Shown piece after piece: positions 35,104-49,158 of a stretch of DNA of 64,000 nucleotides (positions are counted from its first letter, which is position 1; each line of letters opens with the position of its first letter). Source of the stretch: Cercophora sp. LCS_1 (lineage: Eukaryota; Ascomycota; Sordariomycetes; Sordariales; Lasiosphaeriaceae); the NCBI GenBank assembly GCA_036250225.1, contig JAPZLL010000008.1, positions 1,116,001 through 1,180,000 of the forward strand. The letters are read 5' to 3'. Under the pieces are notes generated by a model, which was given only the letters and a program-made list of their open reading frames with translations, made no database searches and was not told the DNA's origin. Both the position numbers and the translations under genes were made by a program.

Positions 35104-38100
35104 ATGGAAGCTGTTGCGCCTCCGCAGACGCCGAGCCCCGGCCCTAATGGTGTCGCGGCGGCGTCGTTTGGCATCGAACCATCCCGCGTTGTCGACTACA
35201 TCGTTGCCCTTCTTCAAGCCGCCCTCGGCGCAACACGAGAAGAGCTCGAAGCTCCTGGCAGTCTCCTGTCAAAAGCCCGACATCCCGATACCATTCTAAG
35301 ATGCACGCGCTTTGCGTCCGACTCCCTGGTGGCATTGTATATCCAGAAAGAACTGGCTCCAACGGCGCCATTAGAAAACGGGTCAACGGATCAAGGTATG
35401 CCGGGGAAGGTGGTGCTGGATACCCGGCGGTGTGCTAACAACCTTTAGATGCCCCCGCCCACATTTACACAATATCAGTCGACCTTTTATCGACTGCGAC
35501 GACAGTTGCTTTCCTCGTCCTCCTCAAACGACCGCTGCCCCTCGATGCCAGCGTGCCGCTGTCTTCCCAGGTGCAGGTTCTGAACCTCCCTGGCCCTGCC
35601 TACTTGGCATCGAGTGGTGGAGATCAAGGCCCAAATGGCTCCCCTTACGAGATCCTCCAACTGTACCTCCACAACGGTTTGGCGCCATACTTCGATGCGA
35701 CGACGAAAAGTCAGCAACAGCTCGTTAATGGCGCCCGGGGCCGGCCAGATGTCGACGCAAAGACAGGAATACCCGTTACCAAGAAACGATGGACGGAGCT
35801 CGAGCTCAGTCTCGCTCATCTGCAGCAGAATATCGAGATCCCGGAAGTTGCCTTGCCGTTTCATGTGATGGTGCAAACGGCGCTCGATGATGCGGCGAAT
35901 AACCACACGAAGCCCACGCTCGATCTCATCCCTGCCACTGTGCTGCAAGACAGCTCGTTCCTGAACAATCTCCAGGCTACTGTCAACAACTGGATCAAGT
36001 CCATCCAGGTGGTGACAAGAATGACTAGGGACCCATCGACAGGCACTGCAAACCAAGAGATCAACTTTTGGCTGTCAATGGAATCAGCTTTGGAGGGCAT
36101 CGAGAACCAACTTAGGAGTGATGGAGTGATGCTTACACTGGAGATTCTGAAGCACGCAAAGCGTTTCCAGGCGACTGTCAGCTTCTCGGCCGACACCGGG
36201 CTGAAAGAGGCCATGGAGAAGGTCCAGAAGTACAACCAACTGATGAGAGACTTCCCGCTCGATGAATTGCTGTCTGCTACGACTCTGCCCAAGGTTCAGG
36301 ATTCCATCGGGCAAATCTTTGCGCATCTCAACAAGAAGCTGAGAATATGCCCGTACCCCATCCGCCGGGCGTTGCCCCTTGTCGAGGCCATATCAGCAGA
36401 CTTGGATGAGGTCCTGCATCGTCTTCTTCCCGGTACAGAGCTGGTCAAGCTGGACTACGCGGAATTTGCTGGTGTCATGAGACAAGTCGAGAGCATTTTC
36501 AAGGCATGGGATGAACAAATCAAAGAGTTTACCAACGTTGCTCGTGAGGTAACTCGGCGTCGTAACGAGAAGTTCATTCCGATCAAGATCAGCCCTCGAC
36601 ATGCGGAACTCCAGGGGCGCCTCAAATATGTCAGCCAGTTCCGTGACAACCATGAGCAACTCCAGCGTACTATCCTCAACGTCCTAGGCCCCAAGTCCTC
36701 TGTTAATGGCGTCGAGGGCGAGAGTGCTAATGGAACCGCCATCGTTGAGGAGATTGGTGACATCGACGCGGTTAAGGAGGTCAAGCAAGCCTGGGAAGCT
36801 CTCAAGGATGTTGACCTTCTCGATGTCACCCCGGAAGGAACTCAGAAATGGGCAAAGGCAGAGAACGCCTACAATGAGCGAACATCCCGTGTGGAGAACT
36901 CGATCATTGCGCGACTACGCGACCGATTGGCCACGGCCAAGAATGCGAACGAAATGTTCCGCGTCTTCTCCAAGTTCAATGCGTTGTTTGTGCGGCCAAA
37001 GATTCGCGGTGCCATTGCAGAGTACCAGACCCAACTCATCGACAACGTGAAGCAGGCCATCACTGCTCTACATGAGAGGTTCAAGCAGCAGTATGGTCAC
37101 TCGGAGGCCCACGCCATGGCCCAGCTTCATGATCTGCCTCCCGTTTCTGGTGCCATAATTTGGGCTCGACAAATTGAGCGGCAGCTGGATGGGTACATGA
37201 AAAAGGTCGAGGACGTTCTTGGGGCGGATTGGGCAATTCACGCAGAAGGACAGCGGCTCAAGAGTGAGAGTGATCTGTTCCGTAAAAAACTCGACACCCG
37301 TCCAATCTTCGAAGCGTGGCTCTCGGATGTTCAACGAAAAGGCGTCTCGATCTCCGGCCTCCTGTTCAGCATCAACAAAATCCGGTCAGCTGGAAACATG
37401 TTGGAGCTTGCTGTCAACTTTGATGCGCAGGTCATTGCGCTGTTCAAGGAGACCCGGAACTTGTGGTGGCTCAACTTCCAGATTCCGCACTCGGTTAACA
37501 ATGTTGCTAAGGAGGCAAAGAGGGTTTATCCCTATGCTGTTAGCCTGATGGAGAGCGTCCGCACCTTTGCTCAAACCAACCGACAGATCACGGATATGTC
37601 GGAGGTTGCGGTGCTTCTCAGCGGTCATCGGAACGAGGTTTACCAGCTCATCGTCAAGGGCATCCCCTTGCAGTGGGAATCCTTTGTCAACACATATGAG
37701 GTTCACTTCAAGACGCTCCACACCAGCGACCTTGACTTTGCCGGCAAAAACGGGCACAGCAAACACGTCATGTTCATTCGCGAGTTTGCAGCGGCAGTCT
37801 CCTTACTCCAGACGAAGACTATCACGCTCGCTAATATCCACGCCACAGTGCAGAAGGCGTTGACGGAGCTTGAGAGGTGCCCATACGAGGTTGTGGCTTT
37901 TGAATCGCGCCTTGAGACGATCCAAAAGGCAGTTGATCAGCTCAACTTGGAGCAATACGTCAACCTCGGTTTCTGGGTTGAGCGCATGAACCGGCAGATT
38001 ATGTCTATCCTGCTTTCCCGCCTGCAACACGCCATCCAGTCTTGGATCGAGGCCTTTGAGGATGACAGTGTTGACAGACCCAGCGACCGCAGAAGAGCGC

Positions 38101-41100
38101 TGGAGCCCACAGAAGTGAAGACGGACGTTCCGATCATCAAGAAATTGGAGCACGAGGTCACGATGCGGAACCAGGCCATTTACCTCGATCCCCCACTGGA
38201 GTTCGCCCGGGCCAGCTGGTTCTACCAGCTTCAGGAATGGATTGGCGTCATTTGTAACTTGAAGAAGATCAAGGCTACTCGCTACCAGATGAGCCTTAGT
38301 ACCGCCGTTTATGATGAGCCGCGCTTCAACGATCTTCCTAGCGAATGCACAGAAACCCTTCTCCGCGTCCAGACTTCAGTCGAACGGAAGATCAAGGAAA
38401 TCGGGAATTACGTGGATCTGTGGCTCCAGTTCCAGTCCCTCTGGGATCTCCAGTCGGAGCAGGTGTACGATATTCTTGGCGATGAGCTTTCTCGATGGCT
38501 TCAACTGCTTCAGGAGATCAGGAAAGCGCGTCAGACGTTCGACACGACTGAGGTCAGCCGATCGTTTGGGCATATCACCATCCACTACGATCAGGTCCAA
38601 ACCAAGGTTAACTCCAAGTATGACCAGTGGCAACATGAAATTCTCATCAAGTTTGCCAGTCGCCTTGGAATGCGCATGCGGGAGGTTCACGCCGAGATCG
38701 AGAAGAGCAGAAAGGATCTCGAAGGTCATGCCATTTCTGACAACTCGACTGCTCAGGCTGTCCAGTTCATCACAATCGTCCAGACTTGCAAACGACAAGT
38801 CAAGCTTTGGGCCCCCGAGGTGGAGACGTTCCGACAAGGAGAGTCGACCCTCGTGCGGCAGCGGTATCAGTTCCCCAACGACTGGCTTCATGCCGAACAG
38901 GTGGATGGATCCTGGGATGCACTGAACGAGCTTCTCACCCGCAAGGCCAAGATTGTCCAAGACCAGACTGATGCTCTGCGGGCAAAGATCGATGCCGAGG
39001 AACAGGTGATAACCTCCAAGATCGTCGAGATTGGCAGCCAGTGGAACGAAGAGAAGCCCGTTTCTGGTACCATTTCACCCGACGTTGCCTCCGCCACTCT
39101 CACCACCTTTGAGACCCGGATCACCAAGCTTCAGGCGGATTGGGCTATGGTGGCCAAGGCAAAGGAAGCCCTCGATCTCCCCGCAACCCAAGACACCTCC
39201 CTCGACATCATCCTCGAGGAGGTCCAGGATTTCAAGTCCGTCTGGGCGTCGCTGTCCACGATCTGGAAGAACCTTAATGAGCTGCGCGAGAGTCCTTGGG
39301 CTAGCGTCCAACCCAGGAAGATCAGGGCATCCATCGACAGTCTGATCAAGATGACCAAGGAGATGCCAAGCAGAATGCGCCAATACGCTGCCTTTGAGCA
39401 CATCCAGAACATTCTCCGCCAACACATGAAGGTCAACCCGATGCTTGGCGAGCTCAAGTCAGAGGCCGTCCGCGACCGCCACTGGACCAAGATCTACAAG
39501 CAAATCAAGCCTGGCAAGCGGTACTCGCCGGTTTCCATGACCCTCGGCGATGTTTGGGACCTCAACCTGGTGGCGACCGAAGTCATCGTCAAGGATATCA
39601 TCATTCAGGCTCAGGGCGAAATGGCTCTCGAGGAGTTCTTGAAGCAAGTCCGCGAAACCTGGACAGGCTACGGCCTTGAGCTTGTCAACTACCAAAACAA
39701 GTGCCGTCTTATTCGTGGCTGGGACGACCTTTTTGCCAAGTGCAGCGAGAACTTGAACTCTCTTCAGGCGATGAGGCACTCGCCCTACTACAAAGAGTTT
39801 GAGGAAGAGGCCGCTGCTTGGGAAGACAAGCTGAACCGAGTTCACGTCCTCTTTGACGTGTGGATCGACGTTCAACGCCAGTGGGTCTACCTTGAGGGTG
39901 TCTTCACTGGCAACGCCGATATCAAGCACCTGCTGCCGATTGAGTCGTCGCGCTTCCAGAACATCAACAGTGAATTCTCAGCTGTGATGAAGAAGGTGTA
40001 CAAACAGCCCAACGTTTTGGATGTGCTCAATATTCCCAACGTGCAAAAGTCCCTGGAGCGACTCGCCGAGCTGCTCAACAAGATCCAAAAGGCGCTTGGG
40101 GAGTACCTCGAGAAGGAGCGTGTTTCGTTCCCGCGCTTCTACTTTGTCGGTGATGAGGATCTGCTGGAGATGATTGGCAACAGCAACGACACAATGCGTA
40201 TTGCCAAGCACTTCAAGAAGATGTTTGCTGGCCTCAACGGCCTCATCATGGACGAGGAGTCGATTGTCTCTGGATTCACCTCGAAGGAGGGTGAGGTCGT
40301 CCGCCTCAAGAAAGAGATCAATCTGGTCAAGACGCCCAAGATCAACGATTGGCTGGCGCTCCTGGAAAATGGAATGAAGGCCACTCTTGCCGAGCTCTTG
40401 GCCGAGGCGATCGAAGAGTTCAATCCCATTTTCGCGAGCGAAAGCATTGACAAGGAAGCCATGAACAAGTTTATGGAGGCCTATCCCAGTCAAATCGTTG
40501 TCCTGGCCACCCAGGCTGTCTGGACCACTGCTGTTGACCAAGCTTTGGGTGATGGCGGCAGTGGTCTGCAGTCCTTGTATGATCGCGAGGTGCAAGTCCT
40601 TCGCCTGCTTGCCGATACTGTCTTGGGCGATCTCGAGGTTCTTATGAGGAAGAAGTGCGAGCAGCTCATTACGGAATGCGTTCACCAGCGGGATGTCATC
40701 GAGAAGCTCATCAAGCTCAACGCCAGCACCAACACGCACTACATGTGGCTTCTGCAGATGAGATATGTCTACAGCCCCGATGGCCCCTTCTTGCAGCGGC
40801 TGTACATCAAGATGGCCAACGCCAAGCTCAACTACGGCTTCGAGTACCTCGGTGTGCCCGACAGGCTGGTCCGCACACCTCTCACCGACAGGTGTTTCCT
40901 CACCCTCACCCAGGCGCTTTGCCAACGCTTGGGCGGCTCTCCTTATGGCCCCGCAGGTACCGGCAAAACAGAGTCCGTCAAGGCGCTCGGCATCCAACTC
41001 GGACGCTTCACCCTTGTCTTCTGCTGTGACGATACATTCGACTTCCAGGCGATGGGCCGCATTTTCCTGGGTATCTGCCAGGTCGGTGCTTGGGGCTGTT

Positions 41101-44100
41101 TCGACGAGTTCAATCGTCTCGAAGAGCGTATTCTTTCGGCCGTGTCGCAGCAAATCCAGAACATCCAGCTTGGTCTGAAGCAGGGCGCCGAGGATGAGAA
41201 GGCTCAGATCGAACTTGTTGGTCGCCAGCTTCGCGTCAACGCCAACACCGGTATCTTCATCACCATGAATCCTGGTTATGCCGGCCGTTCCAACCTGCCA
41301 GACAACTTGAAGAAGCTGTTCCGCAGCGTCGCCATGTCCAAGCCCGACAAGGAGCTCATTGCCGAGGTCATGCTTTACTCGCAGGGCTTCAACCAAGCCA
41401 AGCAGCTCTCCAAGCACACTGTGCCCTTTTTCGATCAGTGCGCTGCCAAGCTGTCCAAGCAGGCCCACTACGATTTTGGTCTCCGTGCCCTCAAGAGTGT
41501 ACTTGTCAGCTCTGGTGGCTTGAAGCGTGCCCGACTGACAAACAGCGGCGGCTCCATCGGCGCCGAGGAAGTTGTCGAGCCCGAAATCCTTGTCCAGAGT
41601 ATCCGGGAAACAATCGCGCCGAAGCTCATCAAGTCTGATGTTGAGATCATGATGGGTATTGAGGAAGTCTGCTTCCCCGGCGTCCGATACGTACCAGCCA
41701 ATCTTGTACAGCTTGAGGAGGCCATTCGCCGTCTGGCGGATGAGAGGAAGTTGGTTGTGAACGATACTTGGATGACCAAGATTCTTCAGCTGTACCAAAT
41801 TCAGAAGATCCACCACGGTGTCATGATGGTTGGTGACTCTGGCTCCGGTAAAACAGCTGCGTGGAGATTACTTCTCGATGCTCTCCAGCAGGTCGAGAAT
41901 GTCGAGGGCGTGTCCCATGTCATCGACAGCAAGGTCATGTCCAAGGAAGCCCTCTACGGAAATCTCGACTCCACGACCAGAGAATGGACCGACGGTCTGT
42001 TCACCAGCATTCTCCGCAAGATTGTTGACAACCTCCGTGGCGAAGACTCCAAGCGTCACTGGATCGTCTTTGATGGCGACGTCGACCCAGAGTGGGTTGA
42101 GAACTTGAACAGTGTACTTGATGACAATAAGCTGCTGACTCTGCCCAACGGTGAACGTCTCAATCTGCCCCCCAACGTCCGCATCATGTTCGAGGTTGAG
42201 AACTTGAAGTACGCCACCCTCGCCACCGTCAGTCGTTGCGGTATGGTCTGGTTCAGCGATGATACCGTTACACCTAGCATGATGGTCACCAACTACATCC
42301 AGACTCTGCGCACTGTCGCGTTCGAGGACCTCGACGAGGATGCTGTTGCCACTGGACAAAGCTCCGCCAAGGCTCTGGCAACACAGGAACAGGCTGCGGA
42401 TCTGCTCAAAGCCTACCTCACGACAGACGGCTTCATCCTTGCGGCACTGCAACAAGCCGAAGGCTTCAATCACATCATGGAGTTTACTGTCGCTCGGGTT
42501 CTCAATACACTCTTCTCGCTGCTGAACAAGGCGGTTCGGGACATCATCGAGTACAACGGTCAGCACTCAGACTTCCCGCTGGAAGCAGAGCAAGTCGAGG
42601 GTTACATCTCCAAGAAGCTTCTTCTCGCCCTGGTGTGGGCCTTGACCGGCGATTGTCCTTTGATGGACCGCAAGGCTTTTGGCGATAAGGTTGCTGGTCT
42701 GGCCAGCTTTGGCTCTCCACCACTCGATGGCACAAGCTCCCTCATCGACTACGATGTCTCTCTTCCCAAGGCTGAGTGGGCGCCCTGGCAGAACCAAGTC
42801 CCAACCATCGAGGTGAACACTCACTCGGTCACCCAGACTGATGTGGTCATTCCGACTCTGGATACCGTCCGTCACGAGGATGTTCTATACTCGTGGTTGG
42901 CTGAGCATAAGCCACTACTTCTCTGCGGTCCTCCTGGTTCTGGAAAGACCATGACCTTGTTCAGTGCTCTCCGCAAGCTGCCCAACATGGAAGTCGTCGG
43001 CCTCAATTTCTCGAGTGCTACGACTCCTGACCTGCTCATCAAGACCTTTGAACAATACTGCGAGTACAAGAAGACGCTCAACGGAGTCATGCTCTCGCCT
43101 ACTCAAATCGGACGATGGTTGGTCATCTTCTGCGATGAAATCAACTTGCCCGCTCCTGATAAGTATGGCACGCAACGAGCTATCTCCTTCCTCCGCCAGC
43201 TCGTTGAGCACAATGGCTTCTGGCGCACATCCGACAAGTCGTGGGTCACGCTCGACAGGATTCAGTTCGTTGGCGCTTGCAACCCCCCCACCGATGCTGG
43301 CCGTACCCCGATGGGCGCTCGTTTCCTCAGACACGCTCCCCTTATCATGGTCGACTATCCAGGCGAGCAATCCCTCATGCAGATTTACGGCACCTTCAAC
43401 TCTGCAGTCCTCAAGATCATTCCTTCGCTGCGCGGATATGCCGAGCCTCTCACTCAATCCATGGTTCGCTTCTATCTCGAGTCGCAGCAGCGGTTCACAC
43501 CCAAGATTCAACCCCACTATGTCTACAGTCCTCGTGAACTGACAAGATGGGTGCGCGGTGTATACGAGGCCATCCGGCCCCTCGAGACTCTGTCTGTCGA
43601 GGGTCTCATCCGCATCTGGGCACATGAGGCCCTGCGCCTCTTCCAGGATCGTCTCGTTGCCGAGGATGAGCGCAAGTGGACCGACGACGCGGTACACCGT
43701 ATCGCAATGGAGCACTTCCCGACCATTGATGAGTCCAAGGCACTTGGAGGACCCATTCTCTTCTCCAACTGGCTGTCGAAGCACTACGTGCCAGTTGATC
43801 GCGAACAGCTCCGCGACTTCGTCAAGGCCCGACTCAAAACCTTCTGCGAGGAAGAAGTGGACGTGCCGCTCATTCTCTTCAACGATGTCCTGGAGCACGT
43901 GCTTCGCATCGATCGTGTCTTCAGGCAGCCCCAGGGCCATTTGATCCTGATTGGCGTCAGTGGCTCAGGCAAGACTACGCTGTCCCGCTTCGTCGCATGG
44001 ATGAACGGTCTCAAGGTGTTCCAGATCAAGGTGCACGGCAAGTACTCGGCTGAGGATTTCGATGAGGATCTGAGAGAAGTCCTTCGGCGCTGCGGATGCA

Positions 44101-47100
44101 AGGGCGAGAAAATTTGCTTCATCATGGACGAGTCGAACGTTCTTGACTCGGGATTCTTGGAGCGTATGAACACGCTGCTTGCCAACGCCGAGGTCCCCGG
44201 TCTCTTCGAGGGAGACGACCTTGCTGCTCTCATGACGGCTTGCAAGGAGGGCGCTCAACGTCAGGGCTTGCTCCTGGATTCGCAAGAGGAGCTGTACAAG
44301 TGGTTCACTGGCCAGATCGTCAAGAACCTCCACGTCGTCTTCACCATGAACCCTCCCGAAGACGGCCTGTCCTCCAAGGCTGCGACATCCCCTGCTCTTT
44401 TCAACCGTTGTGTGCTCAATTGGTTTGGTGACTGGTCCGATCAGGCACTCTTCCAGGTCGCCCATGAACTCACCCATTCAGTGGATCTGGATCGACCTAA
44501 CTACCTTGCGCCGGACTCTATTCCGGTCGCCTATCGCGGGCTCAGCCTTCCACCATCACACAGAGAGGCTGTTGTCAACTCGATGGTGTACATCCATTAC
44601 TCTCTGCAGCGGTTCAATGAGAAGCTCCTCAAGCAGCAGGGCAGGGTCACGTTCCTTACCCCCAGGCACTTCCTGGACTTTGTGGCGCAGTATGTCAAGC
44701 TGTACAATGAGAAGCGTGAAGATCTGGAGGAGCAGCAACGCCATCTCAACGTCGGTCTGGAGAAGTTGAGGGACACTGTCGACAAGGTCCGAGACCTCCG
44801 CGTCAGCCTTGCGCAAAAGAAGGCACAGCTCGAGCAGAAAGATGCCGAGGCAAACGAGAAGCTGCAGCGCATGATTGCAGATCAGCGAGAGGCAGAGCAG
44901 AGGAAGAGCACCTCGTTGGAGATCCAGGTTGCGCTGGAGAAACAGGAGGCCGAGGTTGCGTCGCGAAAGAAGATTGTGCTTGAGGATCTCGCTAAGGCCG
45001 AGCCCGCTGTCGAGGAAGCCAAGGCCTCTGTCAGCAACATCAAGCGACAGCATCTCACCGAAGTGCGATCTATGCCTACCCCTCCCCAAGGTGTCAGGCT
45101 TGCCTTGGACGCCGTCTGCACTCTGCTCGGCCACAAGGTCAATGACTGGAAGCAGGTTCAGGCTATTGTCCGCAAGGATGAGTTCATCGGCAGCATCATC
45201 GACTTTGACAACGAGAAGAAGATGACCAAGGCGCTGAGGCTTAAGATGAGGAACGAGTTTTTGAGCAACCCCGAGTTCACCTTTGAGAAAGTGAACAGAG
45301 CCAGCAAGGCCTGCGGTCCCCTTGTTCAGTGGGTGGAGGCGCAGGTCAACTATGCCGAGATATTGGATCGTGTCGGGCCGTTGAGAGAGGAGGTAGCGGC
45401 GCTTGAGGACCAGGCGCTGCAGACCAAGGCCGAGGCCAAGGCTGTCGAGATGACGATTGAGAACCTTGAGAAGAGCATCGCCACGTACAAGACTGAGTAC
45501 GCTTCGCTTATTAGCGAGACACAGGCCATCAAGGCCGAGATGTCACGCGTCCAGTTCAAGGTCGACCGCAGTGTCAAGCTTCTCGACAGTCTGTCGTCGG
45601 AGAGGACCCGTTGGGAGGAGGGAAGCAAGTCATTCGAGACGCAAATAAGCACGCTGGTCGGTGACGTCCTGGTTGCCGCGGCGTTCCTTGCGTACAGTGG
45701 TCTCTATGACCAGACTTTCCGCAAGCTGATGATGGAGGACTGGCTGCACCAGCTGCATCTGTCGGGTATCAACTACAAGCAACACAATCCGATGACAGAG
45801 TACCTGTCGACAGCTGATGAGCGACTTGGCTGGCAGGAGAACACATTGCCTGTTGACGATCTGTGCACCGAGAACGCCATTGTGCTCAAACGCTTCAACC
45901 GATACCCGCTCATCATCGACCCCTCTGGACGGGTCACCGAGTTCTTGCAAAAGGAGTGCAAGGATCGTCGCCTTACCGTCACCAGCTTCCTGGACGACTC
46001 GTTCACCAAGCAGCTTGAGAGCTCGCTTCGTTTCGGAAACCCGATTCTCATCCAGGACGCCGAACACCTCGACCCCGTGCTCAACCATGTGCTCAATAAG
46101 GAGTACCAAAAGACGGGTGGCCGTGTGCTAATCCAACTTGGCAAGCAGCAGATCGATTTTTCGCCCGCGTTCAAGCTCTATCTGTCGACGCGGGATCCCT
46201 CGGCAACATTTGCGCCGGATATCTGCAGTCGCACCACATTTGTCAACTTCACTGTCACTCAGAGCAGTTTGCAGACGCAGTCGCTGGCTGAGGTGCTCAA
46301 GTCGGAGCGGCCGGATGTGGATGAGAGGCGGTCCAACCTCATCAAGCTACAGGGAGAGTTCAAGGTGCATCTACGCCAGCTTGAGAAGCGGTTGCTGCAA
46401 GCCCTCAACGAGTCGCGCGGCAACATTCTCGATGACGACAATGTCATTGAGACACTCGAGACGCTCAAGACCGAGGCCGCCGAGATTTCTGCCAAGATGA
46501 GCAACACCGAAGGTGTCATGGCCGAGGTCGAGGAGATCACGCTGCAGTACAAGATTATCGCCAGATCATGCAGCGCCATCTTCGCTGTCCTCGAGCAACT
46601 GCACTACCTCAACCACTTTTACCAGTTCTCGCTGCAGTATTTCCTTGACATCTTCCACTCTGTCCTGCATGGCAACCCCCGCTTGGCAAATGAGCAGAAC
46701 CACAACGTCCGCCGTGACATCATCGTCAAGGATCTGTTTATCACGACATGCCAGAGGACGGCGCTCGGTCTCTTGCAAAAGGATCGCATTACGCTTGCGA
46801 TGCTTTTGGCGCAGGCGTCGCCCTACAAGATGGACAAACAGCTATTGGACGTCATCTTGGATGAAAAGGTTGAGGGCAGGGACGTCTCCAGCAATGCCAA
46901 CACGACGGACGAAATCTTTGCGCGCGCAAGACGCATCACGGCACTCAAAGACAAGATTGACAACATCCCGGCCTCGGATTGGGACAAGTTCTTTAGCGAA
47001 GAGATTGCAGAGAACTTTGTACCTCAGATCTGGGACGACGGCGCAGAGGAAAATGACAAGGCCCTCATGTCGCTGCTCCTCGTCAAGCTCTTCCGTCTAG

Positions 47101-48219
47101 ACCGGTTCGTTCCTGCAGCTGAGCGTTTCGTCACCCTCGTCTTTGGCAATGACTTGTTCGACATTGTCGAGGATCTCAAGCAAACAGCCGACCAAGTGTC
47201 GGCCACCCGACCCATCTCGCTTGTCTCCAGCCCTGGTTTCGACGCCTCGTACAAGGTCGACAGCCTCGTCGAGCGCATGCGCGTCCGCTGCACCAACATT
47301 GCCATGGGTTCCAACGAAGGTCTCGCCAGTGCCGACAAGGCCATTGCCAATGCCGCGCAGACCGGCTCCTGGGTCCTCATCAAGAACGTGCATCTCGCCC
47401 CAACGTGGCTGCAAAGTCTCGAGAAGCGCATGGAGTCTCTCAACCCTAATCCCGAGTTCCGCCTCTTCCTCTCAATGGAATCGTCACCTAAGATTCCCGT
47501 CAACCTCTTGCGCGCATCGCGCGTTCTCATGTACGAACAACCAGCCGGTGTGCGTGCGAACATGAAGGACTCGATGTCCTCTCTCTCCACCCGCTCCGCC
47601 AAGTCTCCGGTCGAGCGCACAAGACTCTACTTGCTCCTCTCCTTCCTGCATGCAGTCGTCCAAGAACGACTTCGCTACGCGCCCAATCTGGGCTGGAAGG
47701 GTTTCTGGGAATTCAACGATGCAGACGTAAGTGTTCACCTCTTCTATCACAACTCAAGCTAACAGTTCTCAGTACGAATGCTCGGCCTTTGTCATTGACA
47801 CATGGGTCGAATACGCTGCCCAGAACCGCACAAATATCGCCCCTGCAAACATCCCATGGGACATGATCCGCTATCTTGTCACCGAAACATATGGCGGCAA
47901 GATTGATGATGAGGCCGATTTCGGCATGCTTGACAAGCTGGTGCACACATTCTTGACGCCCTCCGCCTTTGACATTGGCCACAAGCTGGTTGAGGACACC
48001 ACCGGCGGTGGCGACCTGGTCGTCCCAGGTGGCACATCCTTGCAAGAGTTCATGGGCTGGATCCAGAAGTTGCCCGAGCGCGAACCCCCCACATATCTAG
48101 GTCTGCCGGCGAATGCGGAGAAGTTGTTGCTCGTGGGCCTGGGTAAGAGTCTGATCGGAAATGTGAAGAAGGTTGTGGATTTACTGGATGAAGGAGAAGC
48201 GCTGGTTACGGAGGTGTAA
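35104..48219 (+). CDS. Cytoplasmic dynein 1 heavy chain
   Basis: This is the motor subunit of cytoplasmic dynein, which moves nuclei, vesicles and spindle parts toward microtubule minus ends; orthologues are ro-1 in Neurospora and nudA in Aspergillus. Three exons, 35104-35395, 35449-47726 and 47773-48219, give 4338 residues. The tail and linker occupy roughly residues 1-1830. Four P-loops mark the AAA ring: AAA1 GPAGTGKT near 1931 (with Walker B CFDEFNR near 1980), AAA2 GDSGSGKT near 2226, AAA3 GPPGSGKT near 2591 and AAA4 GVSGSGKT near 2933. The stalk coiled coils run about 3185-3300 and 3400-3500, flanking the microtubule-binding tip after MPTPPQGVRLALDAVC. AAA5 and AAA6 follow. The protein ends without the long C-terminal extension of animal dyneins, as in other fungi. 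No frame break occurs in the 12.3-kb exon. Confidence 0.97.
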
Positions 48220-49158
48220 GAAGCGTATGTGTTTGTTTCTTTTGTGTGTTGTATCACAGAATGGATGGCGTATGGTTATTGCCTGGTTGGGACGGGAAGG
48301 GAGAGAACAACTTCACTGATACCCCCGACTTTTTCTGTTATGTTGTTTGTTAAGTTAGACTGTTGTATTGTATTGTGAGGACATAGCGTGGTTTAATTCA
48401 TTGAGCGCGGTCATTTTAGTGCATTGACTTGTGAGATGACCCGGAGCTGTTGTGGGTTACCTTGCGGGATGCCTTGCGGGCGATCTACCCAGCGTCTCGA
48501 GAGACGTTTTATGAGCAACCAGCCGAATCTCCCTCAAATCAGATCATATTTCTCATCATCACAGCAACAGCAGCAGCAAGCAAGCATGATTTCGAGTGCC
48601 CCTTGCAACCTGATCACTGCCTTGTCTGGAGGCCCCGAGCGACTTGAACTCTGTGTTGCCTCCTCGCCGCCCGTTCACCTCCCCTGACTGTGGGGCGGCT
48701 GTCCGGTGGTTTATATTCCCTGAGCACCATTAGGGGATAGAATGGCATCCGCCGAGATAACAGGGCGGCGGCGCAAACTGAATTCTTGTAGCCTTGTGAT
48801 AATTCCGAACACGGGTGGTTTGCATGTGATGTAACTGCGCCGCCTTGTCAGCGGTGTTGAGCCAGACCGGAGGTTGTCTTACAATGAGTGCTCACGAAAA
48901 CAGCTCTGACACCATATTCAGGGGGGCAAGAGGCATCATGTTGGTAATGGTAGTGCAAGGAGAGAGATGTATTTACTACTGACAAGAAGATCTAATATAA
49001 GAGTCATATCGTTCATTCATTTTGATCAAGTCCAACGCCCAAGCACAAGCCAAGTCAGATCTTGCCACCACCGTAAATCCTGTCGCAAAAAATGATCATG
49101 TGCTTTTTGGCCAGTCCTTGCAGGCTAGTAGTGCCAATGAGATGTCCAGAAACCCATG
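48220..49158. other. Convergent intergenic region, no gene seen
   Basis: It holds the 3' ends of the dynein gene and of the minus-strand Clr5-domain gene. A (CAG)n-like stretch lies near 48560-48580. No gene or RNA is supported. Confidence 0.5.

Noticed and set aside
39978..41816. 612-codon minus-strand ORF inside the dynein gene
   Set aside because: Antisense shadow of a strongly biased coding sequence; no domain.
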